Shown one piece after another: positions 7,060 through 8,438 of a DNA stretch of 8,438 bases. Source of the stretch: Prevotella sp. UBA3208. GTDB taxonomy: Bacteria; Bacteroidota; Bacteroidia; Bacteroidales; Bacteroidaceae. Within the stretch, counting starts at the first letter, position 1; each line of letters opens with the position of its first letter. The DNA is taken from positions 1,304-9,741 of the forward strand of contig DEWO01000156.1 in assembly GCA_002363695.1 (NCBI GenBank), read 5' to 3'. The notes beneath the pieces are model-generated. The model did no database searches. It worked only from the letters and a program-made list of their open reading frames with translations, and was not told where the DNA came from. A program made the position numbers and the translations under genes.

Positions 7060-7091
7060 TTTGGCTGTTTCACGGGAAATCATTACCTTTG
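7060..7091 (+). promoter_or_regulatory. Bacteroidota-type promoter for rho
   Basis: TTTG at 7060-7063 and TACCTTTG at 7084-7091 fit the -33 and -7 (TAnnTTTG) consensus with a 20-bp spacer. Transcription would begin about 7097-7098. The -33 box lies 12 bp after the stop of the HExxH gene, and no intrinsic terminator is visible between that gene and this promoter, so read-through from the ligase operon into rho is possible. Confidence 0.8.
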
Positions 7092-7110
7092 CAACCGAAT
7101 TACAGAAAAC

Positions 7111-7130
7111 GTGCTTCTTTCCTGAAGCAT
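7111..7130 (+). promoter_or_regulatory. Hairpin in the rho leader
   Basis: Within the roughly 95-nt leader of rho, GTGCTTC (7111-7117) can pair with GAAGCAT (7124-7130) over a 6-nt loop, giving a 7-bp stem with one G-U pair. It is followed by TCTTTCC, which is too poor in U for a strong intrinsic terminator. The leader is long compared with the ligase (15 nt) and operon (26 nt) leaders here. In E. coli rho is autoregulated in its leader, so a control function is plausible, but it is inferred from position only. Downstream to 7191 the leader is AT-rich, with no Shine-Dalgarno. Confidence 0.3.
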
Positions 7131-7191
7131 TCTTTCCATAGTTTTCAGCTAATCCACGACATTGAATCATTAACGAATTACTGTATATTAT

Positions 7192-8438
7192 ATGTACACG
7201 AAAGAAGAACTTGAAAAACTTCCTATCCCCGAACTCATGGAGATAGCCGGTGAACTGGGTGTCAAGGTGTCGCAGAACGATGAACTCGAAGCGGTCGTCT
7301 ACGCCATTCTGGACAAAGCCGCCGAAAACTCGGCAGCAGGAGTGCCCACCCCAAAACGCAAACGCACACGTATTGCCAAAGACAACAACAAGGTCTACAC
7401 CGTCAGCGGCAGCGAAGGCGAGAACCTGGACGCCAAGCCCAAGAAGGGCAAGGCGGCCAAGAAACCGTCGCTCGACGACCTCTTTGCCGAGCAGGAAGCC
7501 TCAGAGCAGGCTGCTGCAGAAGAGAACAGCGTAGCAGAGAACAATGCAGAAGAACCCGTAGCCCAACCGGCTGCCGAGGCTGAGAAGCCCGCCCCCAAGA
7601 AGCGCGGACGCAAGTCGAAGAAGGAACTGGAGGAGCTGGCAGCAGCCGAAGCCGCCAAACAGGCTGCCACAGACGGGCAACCGGCTACGGAGGCCGAGGA
7701 GGTCAAGGCCGATCAGAGCGTTCCTGAAGCAACAGCAGAAGATGCGACACCCTCAGAGGACATCAAGCCGGAGCAGATCAGCCAGCTGCAGAAGAAGCTG
7801 AACACCAACGACACTGCCGACGGTGTGTGGGAAGGTGACCCCGGCGACGGCACTGACTTCATCACGACGGTTGACCTGCCTGTAGAAGACCAGGCTGCCA
7901 TCCCCTCGCTCGACATCTTCGACCGCCCCATGGCACAGCAGCAGGTGCAGGAGCCTAAGGCGACTCCCGCACGCAACGACTTCGGACGCAACCGCACCGA
8001 GTTCGACTTCTCCGACCTCATCACCGCCAACGGCGTGCTCGAAATCCTTCAGGACGGATACGGATTCCTGCGCTCTTCGGACTACAACTACCTCTCGTCA
8101 CCCGACGACGTCTATGTCAACGTACAGCAAATCAAACGCTACGGACTGAAGACCGGCGACGTCGTGGAGTGCACCGTACGTCCGCCCCACGACAACGAGA
8201 AGTACTTTGCGCTGAGCAATATCAACTCCATCAACGGACGCAACCCACAGGAAGTGCGCGACCGCGTAGCCTTCGAGCACCTGACTCCCCTCTTTCCCGA
8301 AGAGAAGTTCACCCTCTGCGGCGACCCTGCCACCACCAATCCCTCGGTGCGCATCGTTGACCTCTTCTCGCCCATCGGAAAGGGACAGCGTGCACTCATC
8401 GTGGCACAGCCCAAGACCGGTAAGACCATCCTCATGAA
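7192..8438 (+). CDS. rho: Transcription termination factor Rho with long disordered insertion; 3' end outside the window
   Basis: Rho is a hexameric RNA helicase/ATPase that ends transcription on free RNA. ATG at 7192 opens a frame of 415 codons running off the window. Residues 1-45 form the N-terminal helical SAP-like domain (MYTKEELEKL...AVVYAILDK). About 46-272 is a low-complexity, presumably disordered insertion rich in Ala, Glu, Pro and Lys, with basic patches KRKRTR (55-60) and KKRGRKSKK (136-144); E. coli Rho (419 residues in all) lacks it. From about 273 the cold-shock-like primary RNA-binding domain follows, with DGYGFLRSSDYNYLSSPDDV and the RPP...KYFAL element (330-341). The connector leads to the ATPase core and the Walker A PKTGKT at 407-412 (K411), exactly where the window stops. 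Most of the ATPase domain, with Walker B, Q- and R-loops, is not visible. Such insertions are usual in Bacteroidota, and in Bacteroides thetaiotaomicron the Rho insertion has been reported to drive phase separation. It has its own promoter and leader. Confidence 0.97.
   Translation, partial: MYTKEELEKLPIPELMEIAGELGVKVSQNDELEAVVYAILDKAAENSAAGVPTPKRKRTRIAKDNNKVYTVSGSEGENLDAKPKKGKAAKKPSLDDLFAEQEASEQAAAEENSVAENNAEEPVAQPAAEAEKPAPKKRGRKSKKELEELAAAEAAKQAATDGQPATEAEEVKADQSVPEATAEDATPSEDIKPEQISQLQKKLNTNDTADGVWEGDPGDGTDFITTVDLPVEDQAAIPSLDIFDRPMAQQQVQEPKATPARNDFGRNRTEFDFSDLITANGVLEILQDGYGFLRSSDYNYLSSPDDVYVNVQQIKRYGLKTGDVVECTVRPPHDNEKYFALSNINSINGRNPQEVRDRVAFEHLTPLFPEEKFTLCGDPATTNPSVRIVDLFSPIGKGQRALIVAQPKTGKTILM

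Noticed and set aside
7031..7060. Terminator after the HExxH gene
   Set aside because: The A-rich stretch after 7031 has no stable inverted repeat before a T tract, so no intrinsic terminator can be supported.
7250..7706. Short open frames on both strands over the 5' part of rho
   Set aside because: They are other-frame readings of the low-complexity Ala/Glu/Lys-rich region of Rho, which is open through the window end from 7192.

Overview
The window looks like a chromosomal segment of a Bacteroidota bacterium, most likely Prevotellaceae (Prevotella/Segatella-like). Three things point there: (i) three promoters match the Bacteroidota consensus (TTTG about 20 bp upstream of TAnnTTTG), and the genes lack clear Shine-Dalgarno sequences; (ii) the transcription terminator Rho has a long Ala/Glu/Pro/Lys-rich insertion typical of this phylum; (iii) a protein of a nucleotidyltransferase-like family that I know mainly from gut Bacteroidales is present. 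No tRNA, rRNA, CRISPR array, insertion sequence or phage gene was seen.

Left part, minus strand (4422 down to 1): a three-gene run reads leftward from a promoter at 4485-4454. The genes are a shortened homologue of the NTP_transf_5-like family that has lost the nucleotidyltransferase core, a YheS/YdiF-type ABC-F ATPase, and a secreted M13 (neprilysin/PepO-like) zinc endopeptidase whose C-terminus lies beyond the window. Gaps are 20 bp and 11 bp. A perfect inverted repeat followed by UUUU overlaps the stop codon of the first gene and may reduce read-through into the ABC-F gene.

Middle, plus strand (4501 to 7048): a divergent promoter drives a NAD-dependent DNA ligase (LigA architecture), translationally coupled by an ATGA overlap to a small HExxH-motif protein of unknown function. 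The ligase has all LigA domains but departs from the E. coli enzyme at several nucleotide-binding positions. It resembles a divergent LigA lineage rather than the standard housekeeping form.

Right part, plus strand (7060 to 8438): a third consensus promoter, a leader of roughly 95 nt with a small hairpin, and the 5' two-thirds of rho, cut at the Walker A motif by the window edge.

The genes serve nucleic acid and translation maintenance (ligase, Rho, ABC-F) plus one exported peptidase; no single pathway joins them. The points most worth following are the altered ligase active site with its coupled HExxH partner, the core-less nucleotidyltransferase homologue, and the disordered insertion and leader of rho.
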